Below, piece by piece: positions 48,416 through 61,267 of a stretch of DNA of 64,000 nucleotides; positions within the stretch are counted from its first letter, which is position 1; every line of letters starts with the position of its first letter. The stretch comes from Megamerina dolium (taxonomy: Eukaryota > Arthropoda > Insecta > Diptera > Megamerinidae). Made by a program: the position numbers and the translations under genes. The notes beneath the pieces were generated by a model. That model worked only from the letters and a program-made list of their open reading frames with translations. It was not told the origin of the DNA and did no database searches. The stretch is from positions 54,036,508 through 54,100,507 of the forward strand of contig OY978528.1 of NCBI GenBank assembly GCA_963854835.1, written 5' to 3'.

Positions 48416-49306
48416 CAGGGTGATTTAAGAGCTTTTAGATTTGATTAAAAAAAAACAACACATAAAATTTAGAGAAATGTATGAAATCTTTATTTGAGTC
48501 GATAGAACGATCTATATAATTCAATGTTTAAAGATGATTTCATGTAAATGTTGACCGCCGTTGCGACCGCCAAACTCAAATGGTTCATACGTTGGGTCCA
48601 ATCTTGGCATATTCTCTCCAACATATCTGCCGGTATCTCATGAATAAATTCTTCAATATTGGCTTCCAGTGCGTCAACCATTGCGAGCTTGTTGCTATAG
48701 ACATGAGTCTTAACATAGCCCCACAATGAATAGTCTAAAAGCGTTAAATCACAGGATCTAGGCGGCCAATTGATCGTCCCCAAACGCGAAATAAACTGTT
48801 CACCGAACACGCCTCTCAATTTGGCCATTGTTTCGCGTGCTGTGGCACCCTCTTGTTGAAACCACATGTCAGCCAAGTCCAGCTCTTCCATTTTGTGGGG
48901 AAAAAAAAATTTGTAATCATCGCATGGTTGTACGGTCCAATTATGCCACCGGCCCATAATCCACACCAAACAGTGCATTTTTCGGGATGTATTGGCAGTT
49001 CTTGCAATGGCTGCTCTTCACACCAAATACGGCCATTTTGATTGTTCACGTATCCGTTCAACCAGAAATGAGCTTCGTCGCTGAACACAATTTTCCGATA
49101 AAAAAGTGCACAATGCACTTTCTTAACCGAGCATGAATTTTCACAATAAAATTCAAAAATCTACAAGCATTGTTCGTTTGTAAGTCGATTCATGATTAAA
49201 TTATAGACCAAACTGAGCATGTTTGACAGTAAAATGTTACACGAAAACAGCTGAGCTCTGCCCAAAGCAGTGTTGCCAAAAAGAAAGTTACTAAAAAATC
49301 ACCCTG
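48416..49306 (-). mobile_element. mariner-like DD41D/rosa-like element, internally deleted, both ends present
   Basis: TA-flanked with inverted ends CAGGGTGATTTAAGAG (left) and, reversed, CAGGGTGATTTTTTAG (right); 891 bp. Minus-strand frames 49118-48816 (FYRKIVFSDEAHFWLNGYVN, NQNGRIWCEEQPLQELPIHP, VWCGLWAGGIIGPY) and 48978-48490 ([37 protein letters not shown] then TLLDYSLWGYVKTHVY). Two internal deletions remove most of the helix-turn-helix region (between KKVH and FYRK) and the segment after IIGPY. Same family as 25105-26281. Confidence 0.9.
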
Positions 49307-49324
49307 TATAAGTCACTTAATTTA

Positions 49325-49900
49325 CCATCTGGGACAACAATATTTGGCACGTACAGTTATGTAATACTGCTACATAATCTTGTCAGAAATGCGCGAGCAT
49401 ACTTTTTATAGTAGGTTCCATACAAAGTGGCTGAATTTCTTTTAAATTTAAACCTGCTGTAACTGCGGCAATATTTTATCTAGAACAACCATATTTGGCA
49501 CTTAAATTAATATTGAAGACGAAAATAAGAACGCCACGCCGATTTGTTTATGTGGCTCCCACACAAAGTAGAGGAAATTTAAACAAAATTTTAAACCGCC
49601 ATAACTTACGAACTATTCAGCGTAGAACAACCATATTTAAGTTGTGGCTTAATATTGTAAGCGTAACTAGATTTACAAGAAAGGGGCGAGCCACACCAAC
49701 TATTTATAGTTGCTCTTATACAAATTGACAGAATTTCAATTTTCAATTTAAGCCGCTGTAACTTCAACAGTTTCTTGCCTGTAGTATAATCCGAGATAAT
49801 CTGGCATGAAATCAGCAAGACATGTCCTTTGCCTTAGACAACCATATATAAGGTGTGGATTAGTACGATATATAGAAATTATTGCATTAAACACGCCTAC
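49325..49900 (+). repeat. degenerate tandem repeat, about four units
   Basis: The phrase AGAACAACCATATTTGGCAC and variants recurs at about 49328, 49481, 49623 and 49836. Between copies are parallel blocks: CACGCCNATT, a TNGCTCNNACACAAAGT-type stretch, AAATTTAAAC and CTGTAACTNC. Unit length about 140-210 bp. Confidence 0.6.
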
Positions 49901-49941
49901 TTGCGACCCAAATTTTTATATATGTGTGCAGGGCATAATTA

Positions 49942-49959
49942 AGTCGGCCCCGGCCGACT
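49942..49959. repeat. GC-rich perfect palindrome
   Basis: AGTCGGCCCCGGCCGACT: two 8-base arms around CC, all-GC core in a strongly AT-rich region. Could be the end of a repeat element or a hairpin. Confidence 0.7.
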
Positions 49960-51280
49960 GTAAGGTACTTTTTCTTTATTATTTATGTAAAATTGTTGTT
50001 GTGATATATCCTTTCATTATAATAATGCATATTATTGTTGCGCACATAACATATTACCTATATATTGTACATACGATACTTGGATTTAATCAGAGGTTAA
50101 CGTCCGATTAACTTCGCTTATATGTATGGACGATGGGCATTTTGGAAAATGCATTAATTGGATTGTTATTATTGTTTTGTATATACATATTTAATAGTTA
50201 TTGTGGAAATTCAAATCAGTAATCTTGTACGTATACAATATAAATATGTAGAGTAAAAATGTGAAAATAACAGTTTCAATATTAAAGTGAAGAGACCTGA
50301 ACATTGCAAATTTGCAATATGTTATTTTTTCAAACAATTTTACAGTTACTATGGTAATAATTTGTCATTCTAAAATTATAAATCAACTAAAAACATTATT
50401 TAGCAGTTTTTTAATCGCCGACCATGTTGAAAACAATGGATTTTTTTCCCCTGGCCGATGGCTGTAAGGGAGTTTAACCCTGGAGGGGTAATCTTTGTCG
50501 ATTCGACGAACACTGATGCTATTTTTCACTCCATTCCCTTGTTATATAGGACTCTCTTTTGCAATAACGTTAATTGGAATTGTGCTTTAAAGATGCGCAG
50601 ACGTTAAGCGGCGTGAACGTGAAGTAAGTGCTTTTTTTTGCAGCAAACGAAAACAAACTTCGTTAAAATGACGAAGATTACCTTTTGAGTACTTTTATTT
50701 ATTTCAAGCATATACATGGAACGAACCGAAACATAAGCATGATAACATCCATTTAGCTGGTAAAACCACTTTTGTGTGAGTCATACAACCTAATGTTGGC
50801 GGGAAGTTTACTTTCAAATAAAAAGGAGATCCCAAAAGTATTGGGAAATACAAAGAAGGGCGGAAAATGCAATACATATGTCTTCCGTTACGATAACGAT
50901 CTCAGTCTTTTTTTTTAGAAGTCGTAACCAAATAAAGTTGTTTCCATGCTGTCTTCTTGCAACGAAGAAGTATCTCTAAACGCCGAAAATAAAAGGTCTT
51001 GCAGGGTCCAATTCTACAACAGCAGTAAATGAGGTGGCGATACTTTCGATCACGTGTGCAGTGTTAAAACAAAAGTAATCGTTCGCCCATGAGCATGTTC
51101 TTCAGAACATAGCATTTATAACCAGTTATCTGATTTAACTCATAACTCTTTACTTCACACAATACTTGCAGAGCCGTGGCTGAGCTAAAGATTTAATACG
51201 TAAATACACCAAAAGAATACAACGACAACGACAAACGACAGCTAGTGTTAAGGCCAAAATCAATATGGACAATAATAGAA

Positions 51281-51418
51281 ATGACAAAGGACAAAAGAAA
51301 AATTTGTGGATTTTGCCCATACCCAAAATGCCGTATGACTAAGTTATACTGTGAAAAATGCAAGAAAAACGTTTGTGAGGAACACAAACTTGAGCTTTGT
51401 TCCTCTTGTATAAGATAA
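51281..51418 (+). CDS. piggyBac transposase C-terminal cysteine-rich domain (fragment)
   Basis: Forty-five codons from an internal Met to [38 protein letters not shown]. Cys/His spacing is C-x2-C-x4-C-x6-C-x2-C-x4-C-x2-H-x4-C-x2-C, the zinc cross-brace that binds the transposon ends in piggyBac transposases. No mutation of a ligand. Upstream frame is broken, so this is a remnant of a larger protein. Confidence 0.82.
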   Translation: MTKDKRKICGFCPYPKCRMTKLYCEKCKKNVCEEHKLELCSSCIR

Positions 51419-51475
51419 AAGTAAAGTATAGTTTTTTTTTTGCTTCTTACTTTAAGCCAACTGTAAGCTTCCTAA

Positions 51476-51746
<271 letters not shown>

Positions 51747-52027
51747 AATAAAATTGAAATATTGTTTTTTTATAAATTTTTAAAATGATCTCATGCAAAA
51801 ATTGCTAAGTGAACTCATGTACTTTTTTCCTCAATAAATCTCAACATTGCAAAATTTTGTTAAAGAAATGTATAATTTTAGTTTCTACAAGCCAAGACAT
51901 TAAAATGAAATGAAATTAATGATTTCTTTTATTTTATTCCTTTTTTTAAATTGATGTATTAAAACCAACTTCGTCGAATTGACGAACATTACCTTTACAA
52001 GATAAAAGTAACGTTACCCATCCAGGG

Positions 52028-53627
52028 TTGCGAAAGTTAGAGATGCATTTGAGAAATTAACACAAAACAAAGAGGGCAAACAAAATTCAAAATTTTCTAT
52101 GAGGAAAAAAAAATTGTAAATTTTTTATGAGGAAAATAAAAAACGTCGAATGATACATAACAAAACTTTACATTTTACAACAGTGCGTATTCAATAAAGG
52201 TATTCCTTTATTGAATGTTGATAAAATTAGTGAAATATATAAATATAAAAACCAGCTAGCTAAGGAATTTCAGTTGGATTAATGTGTATCTCCACTCACT
52301 CTAGGTGTATTAATTAAAAACGTATTTCAAAAGAGGAGAAGTGGCTAACTAGTAAATATGATCACAACAAAAAAAATAAAATAAAAAAAAAAACCAAATA
52401 TACATATAGAAAGTAAAAGTAAAAAAAAAAAACCACGATACAATAAAATCACAACATATAACTATTTATGTATTGTCTTGGTCAACAATATGTAATGTAA
52501 TCAACATTGAAATTGAAAATGCATGCGCACCATGTGCCAATATGTGTGTGTGGCTAGCTAACTATCCAACCAGCCATCATTACCATCACTCCTTTTACTC
52601 ATGTTGCGACAAAAATTTCACTTTCGCACAAAACACCATCAAAACCGACAAGCAATGATGATAATGATGATGATGATGAAATAACCCAACCCAACGCAAT
52701 ATCTAAATATATATTGTACACATATACATACATATATGATTTCAAGTATACCTGTATAGGTTAGTAACATAACATATATGTAGGTATATTTATACATTCA
52801 GTATGAAAACGTGTTTCCTGCTCTTCTTCTTTTCTTTATTCTCTTCTTCTTCTGTTGTTTTTTTTTCTTTAACTGGGAGCTGGTTATTTGACTGATTTCC
52901 CTTGTTGTTGCATTAGTTTATCGTTAATCGTCATTTGACTTAAGCCGGCTTAACAATACTCATATACATAATATAAAAGTGGGATAGGGGGCTACACGTT
53001 ACATACCTGTAACCCTTTCTCTATTTATTTACAAATGTAAGCACTTTTGTTAAAGACGTTTTAAAATTTATGATTAAGCTGGACAATGCGACCAATTTGT
53101 ATGTAATTATATATTTTAAATAGTGAATGCTGTAATTTCGCAATTTAAACATATTTATTTAATTGTAAATGTTTTTGCTATTTTGTGTGTGTTAATTTGT
53201 AACAAAATATCAAAGGTATCATTTTGCATGTCACACAAACTGTAACTACGAATATTGTAATAAGAATTTTGTATATCAGCATACAGCAGACTACTATTGA
53301 CTATCACAATGTTTCGAAACGTAAAATAAATTGGTACCTGATTTCGAAAACATTATAATACTTATAAAGCAACCATATAGAAAAGATATGGTATTATGTA
53401 GAGGCACCTATTTCATATAAATGCAAGAAAATATGCTTATACATCGGTAATATAATATATTTACGGAAGTATTTAGGTTAGGTAACTATGTACGTACATA
53501 AACTCACTTGAAGTAATGCGAGCACTTAGACAATTTGCTGTAACTTTGGATTTTCTTGTTTGCTACTAGTGATTGTTAGCACTTTTTTCATTTTTGTTTA
53601 ATAGTTATGTTATTATATTATATTATA
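52028..53627. other. Lasp intron, no gene recognised
   Basis: AT-rich with poly-A runs, an ATG microsatellite at about 52655-52680 and TC-rich patches at 52820-52870. No domain found. Confidence 0.5.
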
Positions 53628-54696
53628 TAAGGTCCAGTAAAAAGAAATCCATTATTTTTGCATTAAATTTAAGGTTTTATTTAGCATATTGGCAAAAAAC
53701 TGGGACAGTTGGTTTTCACAAGCTTCTCTTGTCGCGAATTTTTCACCAGCAAAATCATTCGCCACAGACAGGAACAAGTAGTAATCACTTAGTGCCAGGT
53801 CCGGACTATAAGGTGGATGCATAAGAACCTCCCAACCAAGCTCCCGGAGCTTCTGGCGAGTCACTATCCATTTGTGTGGCATGGCGTTGACCTGATGGAA
53901 CACAATTCCTCTCCTATTGGTCAAAGCTACCTGCTTCTGGGCGATTGCTTCCTTCAGACGGTCCAATTGTTGACGGTACAGGTCCGAATTAAGAGTTTGG
54001 CCGTAGGGGAGCAGCTCATAGTAGATGATTCACTGCCAATCCCACCAAACACATAGCAAAACCTTCCTGACCGTCAATCTTGGCATGGCCACCGTTTGCG
54101 CCGGCTAACCGCGATTTGACCACTTCAGAAATGGATCGGTTTTGTTGCGATTCAGCAGCGATTCGCAGATGGAAATTCGCTCCATGAGGTTTTTCTGGGT
54201 TCACTCGTGTGGCACCCATACAGCGAGTTTTTTTTGTATCCAGCCTTATTTAAATGGTTCCAAAACAGTTTCTTGTGCAATTTTTAGCTCCTGGGCAATA
54301 CAAATAGTGCTTACATGACTCAGACTCAGACTCGATGATTTCCATTATTTTATCGATATTTTCGACAATTGGCCTTCCAGAGCGCGGTGCATCTTTGACA
54401 TCAAAATTACCGGAACGGAATCGACGAAACCATAAACGCTATTCACATTTTCAGCCGTCTGGCTTGCGTTTTCGCCTTTATCGAAGAAAAGCTGTAAAAT
54501 ATGGTGTATTTTCTCTTTACAGTTTAAACAGTACTGAGTAAAGCAATCACAATATTGCCTGAAAAGGTTATTTAGTACGAACTCCTATCTTTCTAACGCA
54601 GTCTAGCGTAACTCGATCGCACTTATATAACGCGAGATACTGATTACTATAGCCATCTATTGGATAAATAATGGATTTCATTTTACTACACCTGAT
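53628..54696 (-). mobile_element. mariner element, third family, both ends present
   Basis: Inverted ends: left AGGTCCAGTAAAAAGAAATC, right reversed AGGTGTAGTAAAATGAAATC; about 1.07 kb. Minus-strand transposase remnants: helix-turn-helix region in 54560-54330 (frames shifted), MGATRVNPEKPHGANFHLRI in a shifted frame near 54219, and an open C-terminal frame 53966-53652 (MDRLKEAIAQKQVALTNRRG, VLMHPPYSPDLALSDYYLFL with the last catalytic Asp, FAGEKFATREACENQLSQFF). The catalytic second Asp is Asn here (HQVNAMPH for HQDNARPH). Stops elsewhere. Confidence 0.9.
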
Positions 54697-54999
54697 ATAT
54701 TATTATAACGTAGGGTCGAATTCGTTTTTGTATAGAAGAAAACGAGCAACATCTATACTCGAAATTATTCTAATTAATTCTGATAAAAAGTTGAACATTT
54801 TGATGAAAATTTCTCGTTTTCCAAATTTTTACACAAACTGTGAAACTCGAATGTTAGTAATTGTTGTTGTTATTGTAGAACTAACAATATTTTTATAAAT
54901 GTAAAAATTAATTTAATTAGAAACAACGAAATTATAATAAAACAACGCTGCTGCTTTCGTTTTGCACAATACAATACAATACAATATATAAAGGGTGTT

Positions 55000-55665
55000 T
55001 TTTAAAGAGTTTGAGAATTTTGAACCAAAACAAAAAAAACAGAAATATTATTGAAATGAATTTTTTTTTATTTTAATCTGTTAGATAACTTCATGCCATT
55101 TTTTCGTTAAATATGATTTCGAGCATATGTACACCACGGTTTCGAGTTACATGCTCCATTCGGTCAATCAATCTGGCCGTATTTCTTCAATGGTGGCTTG
55201 AATATTGGCTTCCAACCTTGCTGGCTTATCGACATAAACCAATAACTTAACATAGCACGAACGAGAAGAACAATTAACAGGACCGTCTCTGGAAAGAAAA
55301 TTGTCACCAAATTCAATTCCAATAACTAGATTGTTGTACGCGCTATATGGCAACTTGTTAAAACCAAATGTCGTCGATGCTGATTATTTTTTGTGGAAAC
55401 AACAAATCAATTAGCATGGCTCGATATCGCTTGCCTTTCATGTAACGGCAGCTTCTTTCTCATTTCGAAAAATAAGGACCGATGATGCCGCCAGCGTACA
55501 TACCACACCAAACAGTCAACATTAATGGATGTAATGGTGCTTCAATAACAGCTTGAGGATTGTCCGCTCCATATACGGTCAATTTGTTTATTAACGTAAC
55601 CGTTCAACTAGAAATTAAGCTGTTATTAAGCGTTGTTCTGGCGTTAAACGATTCATAATGAAATG
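55000..55665 (-). mobile_element. mariner-like relic (DD41D-like), decayed
   Basis: Minus-strand fragments: LNGYVNKQIDRIW near 55615-55575, TVWCGMYAGGIIGPYFSK near 55520-55465 and IEFGDNFLSRDGPVNCSSRS with VYVDKPARLEANIQATIEEI at 55320-55180. End-like sequence AAGGGTGTTTTTTAAAGAG near 54990. Related to but distinct from the 25105 and 48416 copies. Confidence 0.75.
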
Positions 55666-55696
55666 TTAAATTTTGCTGAACAGAAATGTCAACATA

Positions 55697-55793
55697 AACC
55701 TTTTCGATATTAAAGATGTACTTCAACCGGGGATTGAACCCACGACTTACGGACTAGAAGACCAATGCACTGACCACTGAGCTACGGCTCTCA
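55697..55793 (-). mobile_element. tRNA-derived SINE, head fragment
   Basis: Minus strand: AGCCGTAGCTCAGTGGTCAG (A box) and GGTTCAATCCCCGG (B box), plus about 30 bases of body; the remaining body is missing. Confidence 0.75.
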
Positions 55794-56729
55794 CATCAAT
55801 TACATGCATATTTAAAAACACGATTGTGCTGGATTTTCTAGTAAAAAACTATATGTAGTTACATAAATAAATCTTCATCATCCAAAAAGCGATAATTTTT
55901 CAAACAGTCATAACTAGACATTAGTGGACCACTAATTTATAGTGTAAATGGAATGAGATAAACTGTCCAACATAATAAATATGTATTATAGGTAGACATG
56001 TATGCGTACATAGCCATATTTATAGAGTACAAACAGCTGTCAGTCTAAATAACAATACAATAATAAAGCTAATCCGCAATAACATTAGACATTAGAATAA
56101 TGTCATTCATTTCCAACTATGTACTTGTGAACGATGAATATGTAACTTGCATATTACAATGAGTGCTTCTAATAAAGTTTTATTATCGGTCATTTTGCTA
56201 CAAAAAAAAAATTAAACATTTGTCGTTCCATTAGTACAGAGTGGCGATTCAAATTTTGCGGAAACAAATCATAAAGCAGAATTAAACACATCGTCGATTC
56301 TAAGTATATTTGCCTCAAGAAACCAAGTATGGGTCTGAAATCAATTTCGACCATCCGCATTTTGACAAAAAAAGATTGATCTGCCTAAAAAATGCCTTAA
56401 ATTAAATTGTATCTTTTTATAAAGAGTGGACAACGATTTAACTAATATTTTGTATATTTGTTTACATATTTCTTTGTCAAATTATAAAATGTAAATATAG
56501 AGAATGTAAATTTCTGTGCCGTTGTTCGTTTACTAATGGCTAACCAATGACAATGGTGTTCAAATAGTGTCTAACTAGTGCTGAGAATAAAATATTGTTG
56601 TTAAGCTCTGGTTATCTGGTTGGCATCTTGTTAGCATCTGGTTTTACTATAGCTTGTTTGAGAGGTGACATCTTAAGCTTCATTTTGTTAGAAAATATTA
56701 TTAAAATCGCATTATTCTGTGAAAAGTTA

Positions 56730-57089
56730 AAAAAAAAATATGTGGCACTTAAAGCCCCGAAGGGCTCATTGGCCGAGCTTCTCTTCCATTACTGTTGTGC
56801 GTGTTAAATTTTGGACAGTATTAGAAGGGACCTACGTATTTTAGCCGGTTCCGAACGTCAGAACCCTTGTGACATCACTTTTTCTGAGCTTTGTCACAGA
56901 GTTCTTTTTAGAAGCTTTTCCATGGCAAATTGTTACTGCCGGAAGAATTGCCAATTACTTGCCGACAGGTGGATACCGTTTGAAAGAGAAATCTTTTCAA
57001 TATTAAATTTGTGCACTTCAGCCGGGGTTTGAACCCACGACCTACAGATCAGAAGGCCAACACACTAACCTACTGAGCTACGGCACCCA
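56730..57089 (-). mobile_element. tRNA-derived SINE, full-length copy B
   Basis: Head GGGTGCCGTAGCTCAGTAGG, B box GGTTCAAACCCCG, then the same body as 32389-32759 (including AGCCCTTCGGGGCTT) and an A/T-rich tail. The A-box stem carries a one-base insertion relative to copy A. Confidence 0.85.
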
Positions 57090-57109
57090 CTGTGCAAAGT
57101 TATCTACGT

Positions 57110-57890
57110 GTAAAAATGAGTGAACATTAGGAAAATTATCGTCATATTTTGGCTTTTTAGTATAGAAAAGGTAGAATGCGTAGCAGGCTGCTGAAAAAAT
57201 TTTTGAAGTCTACGGAGACGTTGTTGTAACTAGAAAAACAGCAGCTTGGTTTGTTCTTTTTCAATTTGATAATTCTGATGCATCTCGCTAATGGTCGATC
57301 AATCGCTGAAAAAGTCGATGAAGTCATGGAAAAAATTGACCAGTGTGGATGTTGTTAGGGAACTGGGCATTCATCACCAAATAGTTATCAACCATTTGAA
57401 GAAAACTGAATACACATGAATTAACAGCGAAACATTTAATGGACCGAATTTTCATTTGCGATTCACTGCTAAAATGGAACGAAATCAAACCATTTCTGAA
57501 GCGAATAATTACGGGCGATGACAGGTGGATCACGTACGACAATAATGTGCGAAGAAGATTATGGACGAAGCGAGGTGAAGCTTAGCAAACGGTGGCAAAG
57601 CCAAGATTGACACCAAGAAAGGTAATGTTGTGTGTCTGGTTGGATTGGAAGGACACGGACCTTGCACCATCAGATTATCATTTGTTTCGATCTCTGCAGA
57701 ACTTTCTTGATGGTGTAAATTCTGTAGAGGCCTGCAAAAAGCACTTGGATAAGTTTTTCGCTCAGAAAAACTGATGGAACGATAGCTTTACCCCAAATAT
57801 GGCAAAACGTTATCGATCAAAACGACACATAATTGGTTTAATAAAGCTTATTTCAAATATATAAAAGTCAAGCTTTGGTCCAATTTATAA
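57110..57890 (+). mobile_element. mariner, internally deleted
   Basis: Plus strand: helix-turn-helix remnants (ENYRHILAF-like start, SIAEKVDEVMEKIDQ at about 57300-57345), ELGIHHQIVINHLKK, KHLMDRIFICDSLLKWNEIK then PFLKRIITGDDRWITYDNN (first Asp region, 57430-57545), MAKPRLTPRKVMLCVWLDWK, then a deletion of roughly 300 bp that removes the second catalytic Asp and joins to LAPSDYHLFRSLQNFLDGVN (last Asp region). One stop and a frameshift as well. Confidence 0.85.
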
Positions 57891-60838
57891 CCGATTTTTT
57901 TTGAACCCCCAATATATCACAAATCTTCGAAAAGCTGGTTTCAGAAATTACAAAAATTACTTTTGCATAGTATATATTCTCCAATTTTGATGGAAAATAC
58001 TTTTTATTCAGTTGTTTTCGTTAAATTTTTTCTAAATTCGTTATGATTCATTGTAGTCCATACTTTGATAAGTTTTCATATGTTAGCTTTGTACTTGGTC
58101 GGTTGTTTTTTTTTTTGCGTAGGAAAAAGGGGAAAAAATATTATATGGTGATGTATTTATATGTAGTATACATATGGCAATAATTTGCAACAATTCTATA
58201 TAACATATCTATAGTAGTTCGCTGACTGAAATTGTGTGCGGTAATTAGCGGTGTGAGTGTGACTTTTATTTGTTGCTCTAGATTTTCATATATGTACAAT
58301 ACTACAATACTTAACATACGAGTATATACAAATGTATGCGAAAATGTCAAAAATACGTTTAAATTAACTACCATGCTGACAATTTATTACTACATCTATT
58401 TAATATATTTTAAGCACTCGTACATGTAGTGTTATACTCGTATGTGTATATGACTGTCCAGTTGATTGCTACAAAACACAATTTGATCATAAATTAGTTC
58501 AGAGGCAAATAAGCTCAATTAGCGAAACGCCATCATATCGTTTATAGCTATAGAATCGTAAAAAGATACTTATGCTTATACATATTGCGTACATGAAATT
58601 ATTAAAGCTATTAGATTTTTGAATTTCTTGATTCTACTGACTTTCTAGACAATAATTGAAAACACTTTTTTCTTCGATTTTTTAGGATATAAAAGATTAA
58701 AGTTTTCTTCGAAAAGTAAATTGAAAAATTGTAGAATCGTTTTTAAAACAAAAAAGTTAACCGAAAATTTAGAGATAAAATTTTTTACATAAATAATATC
58801 ATGAAAATGAATATGAATATTATACAGAATACTAAATTTGTCCCAACATTCCAATTTGACTAAATCCCGGGATTTTCGAGACAACCTCAAAAGCCGGGTT
58901 CCCCTACTTGGCATCGCTATTACGAGTATTGTGACCAAATGAATTACATTTTACGATATGAGTAATTTTTTCTTTGCCACACACACAGCTGATCCAAATA
59001 ATAAAGAATAATGGATAACTTGAAATGTGTATGTGTGAAATGTGTACATATACGTAGTAGTATGTGGAAACCTTGAAATTCAAATAATAACGTACGTAAC
59101 GTGATCAATATCAATTTAAGAGCCATACTCGTAATTCACGCGACTTATGTACACATATAAAAGTATATGTGTATAGCTCGAATGAGATCATGTACCTACG
59201 ACTGCAGACAATTCATTTGCATACATTTTTCGTTTCGTTGCTTTTAAAACAAAATCCGTTTTTTTTGCAAAACTTTTGTCGAATATCAAATATGCAATAA
59301 TACACTGTATTAATGCCAAAAGCGTACAAATTAAATAATAATTTAAGAGTTCAAAAGTTTAGCAAATTATTTGCTGTTTATACCTACAATCAATTTGATA
59401 CTTTTACTTTTAGTATTCAAAATGAAATTAATATTAAGATTTCGTATTTCGATGTTGGAATTGGGAAAATGATATGTTGGGTTATAAAATTACTACTACA
59501 ATGATTAGTATATATAACCTACATGCATGGAATATTAATGAAGTGACTCATTTAATAAAATAATGTATGACTATGATAGAGATTTACAAAGCCGACACCT
59601 TCAGAAATGAAAAAAAATAATAACAAAAATATTTTTCAACAACAATAATAACATATAATATATTGGCATAGTACTAAACAAACTGGTTAAACAAGTTGTA
59701 ATGAATAAAATTATAGAAAAAGAAAAAAAAAAACGGAAAAAATAAATAGAAAAAAAAACAAAAACAGTACAAACAGTATCAACTAATAGTAATAAATAAA
59801 TAAATAATACTACGAGTTATAAAAATTCTTGTATCAAGCACTGAGAGGAGAATGTGCAAACGGGTAGGAGGTTAGTTACAGTGTACATATGTTATTGTTG
59901 TCATATTCAATTGTTGAATAATCCAAGTTAGGTAAATGGAGGAACATGTGACTCGACTCTTACGTATTCAAGGCAGATACATACACATAGCCAGAGTAAC
60001 AGTTTAAAAATCTCCAATTTCAAAAAAGCAAACTGTGAATGGAAAAAGTTTATGAAATCCCAAGAAAAGAATGTAACAAAAAACCACATACATGCATACT
60101 CGTACTAGTGAAATACGAGTGTATTCGTAAAGTATAAATTTGTCGTTATTAAGTTTCTTTATTAGAGCGTTCTTTGAAGAATATTGTAGCATCAAGTTAC
60201 TTATAGTTGTATTCAGAAATGTTTACATCTAAATGTGTAGAAGTAGAAATAAACAACAGATGTGTGTACATATTTGTTGCCACATGCTAAACTATGTTAA
60301 ACTTGTACTAAATACTTAATGTTGAGAAATTAACACATTTTTTTTATTTACTTGTACACTCTTAATCAGAGCATGCCCAAGAAACAGAATATCGCGAGCC
60401 AAATAACGACATCAACTTCAATACCACCGAAAATGTAATGCGTTAGCGTTTTCTTTGAATGAAAATATGGGAAATTCTACATATATTAAATTGGGGTTTA
60501 CCGAAACTTTTTATTTTCTTCAACACCTTCCAAGTTGCTTGTGATCTATATTGTGAACATGCCATATTTCTACAAAAATATATATTGAAGCAAACTGGAA
60601 TGTATTATTCTTTATTTTGGTACAATATTCATTCGAAAATTTCAAAGGTAGTTAAAAGACGTTGTCTCCCTTATTTGGTTATAGAAAACTTCAAAATATG
60701 CAGGCGGACGTGGTAAAATGTCAAAAATGATATACTAGGTTATCCATTTTGTGGTTCCGTAAATAAAACACTCTTCTGTTTAGATCTGTTTTGATCAAAT
60801 CTTTATTTCAATATAATATTTGGACCTTGTAATTATGT
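57891..60838. other. Lasp intron, no gene recognised
   Basis: AT-rich. ORFs at 58141-59504 and 60004-60716 have no recognisable domain or codon character. Confidence 0.5.
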
Positions 60839-60849
60839 GTGAACTACAA

Positions 60850-61110
60850 CATCATTCATATGGATCGGGCGCTTAAACAAAAAAGTTTGAATTATGATTT
60901 TTCGCATCGTATTTTCTTCAGCGATGAGGCTCATTTCTCGTTTCGGCGATGTCAATTGTCCATCAAGATCGTGCGATTTATCACCGTTGAACTTTTTTTT
61001 TGTAGGGCTACGAAAAGGTTCGTGTTTTTGCGCATAATCCTCTAACTCTTGACGCCTGGTATGTGCCCGAGAGTCATAAAAAATTATTGGGTGTACAAAT
61101 TAGAAAGTTC
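60850..61110 (+). mobile_element. mariner-like relic with internal deletion
   Basis: Plus strand: LNYDFSHRIFFSDEAHFSFR (first Asp), then, after a deletion and in a shifted frame, DVNCPSRSCDLSPLNFF and GYEKVRVFAHNPLTLDAW. The last catalytic Asp position is Asn (SPLN). Confidence 0.7.
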
Positions 61111-61122
61111 GTTTTGCTACTA

Positions 61123-61267
61123 CAGAGTGATTTTTTAAGAGCCTTCGGATTTGATTAAAAAAAAAAAAACATAAAATTTAGAGAAATGTGTGAAATCTTT
61201 ATTTGAGTCGATATTACCATATATATAATTCAATATTTAAAGATGATTTCATGTAAATGTTGACCGT
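61123..61267 (-). mobile_element. 3' end fragment of the DD41D/rosa-like mariner
   Basis: Begins CAGAGTGATTTTTTAAGAGC and continues almost identically to the left end of the 48416 element (ATAAAATTTAGAGAAATGTG, ATTTCATGTAAATGTTGACC), then stops abruptly. Confidence 0.8.
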
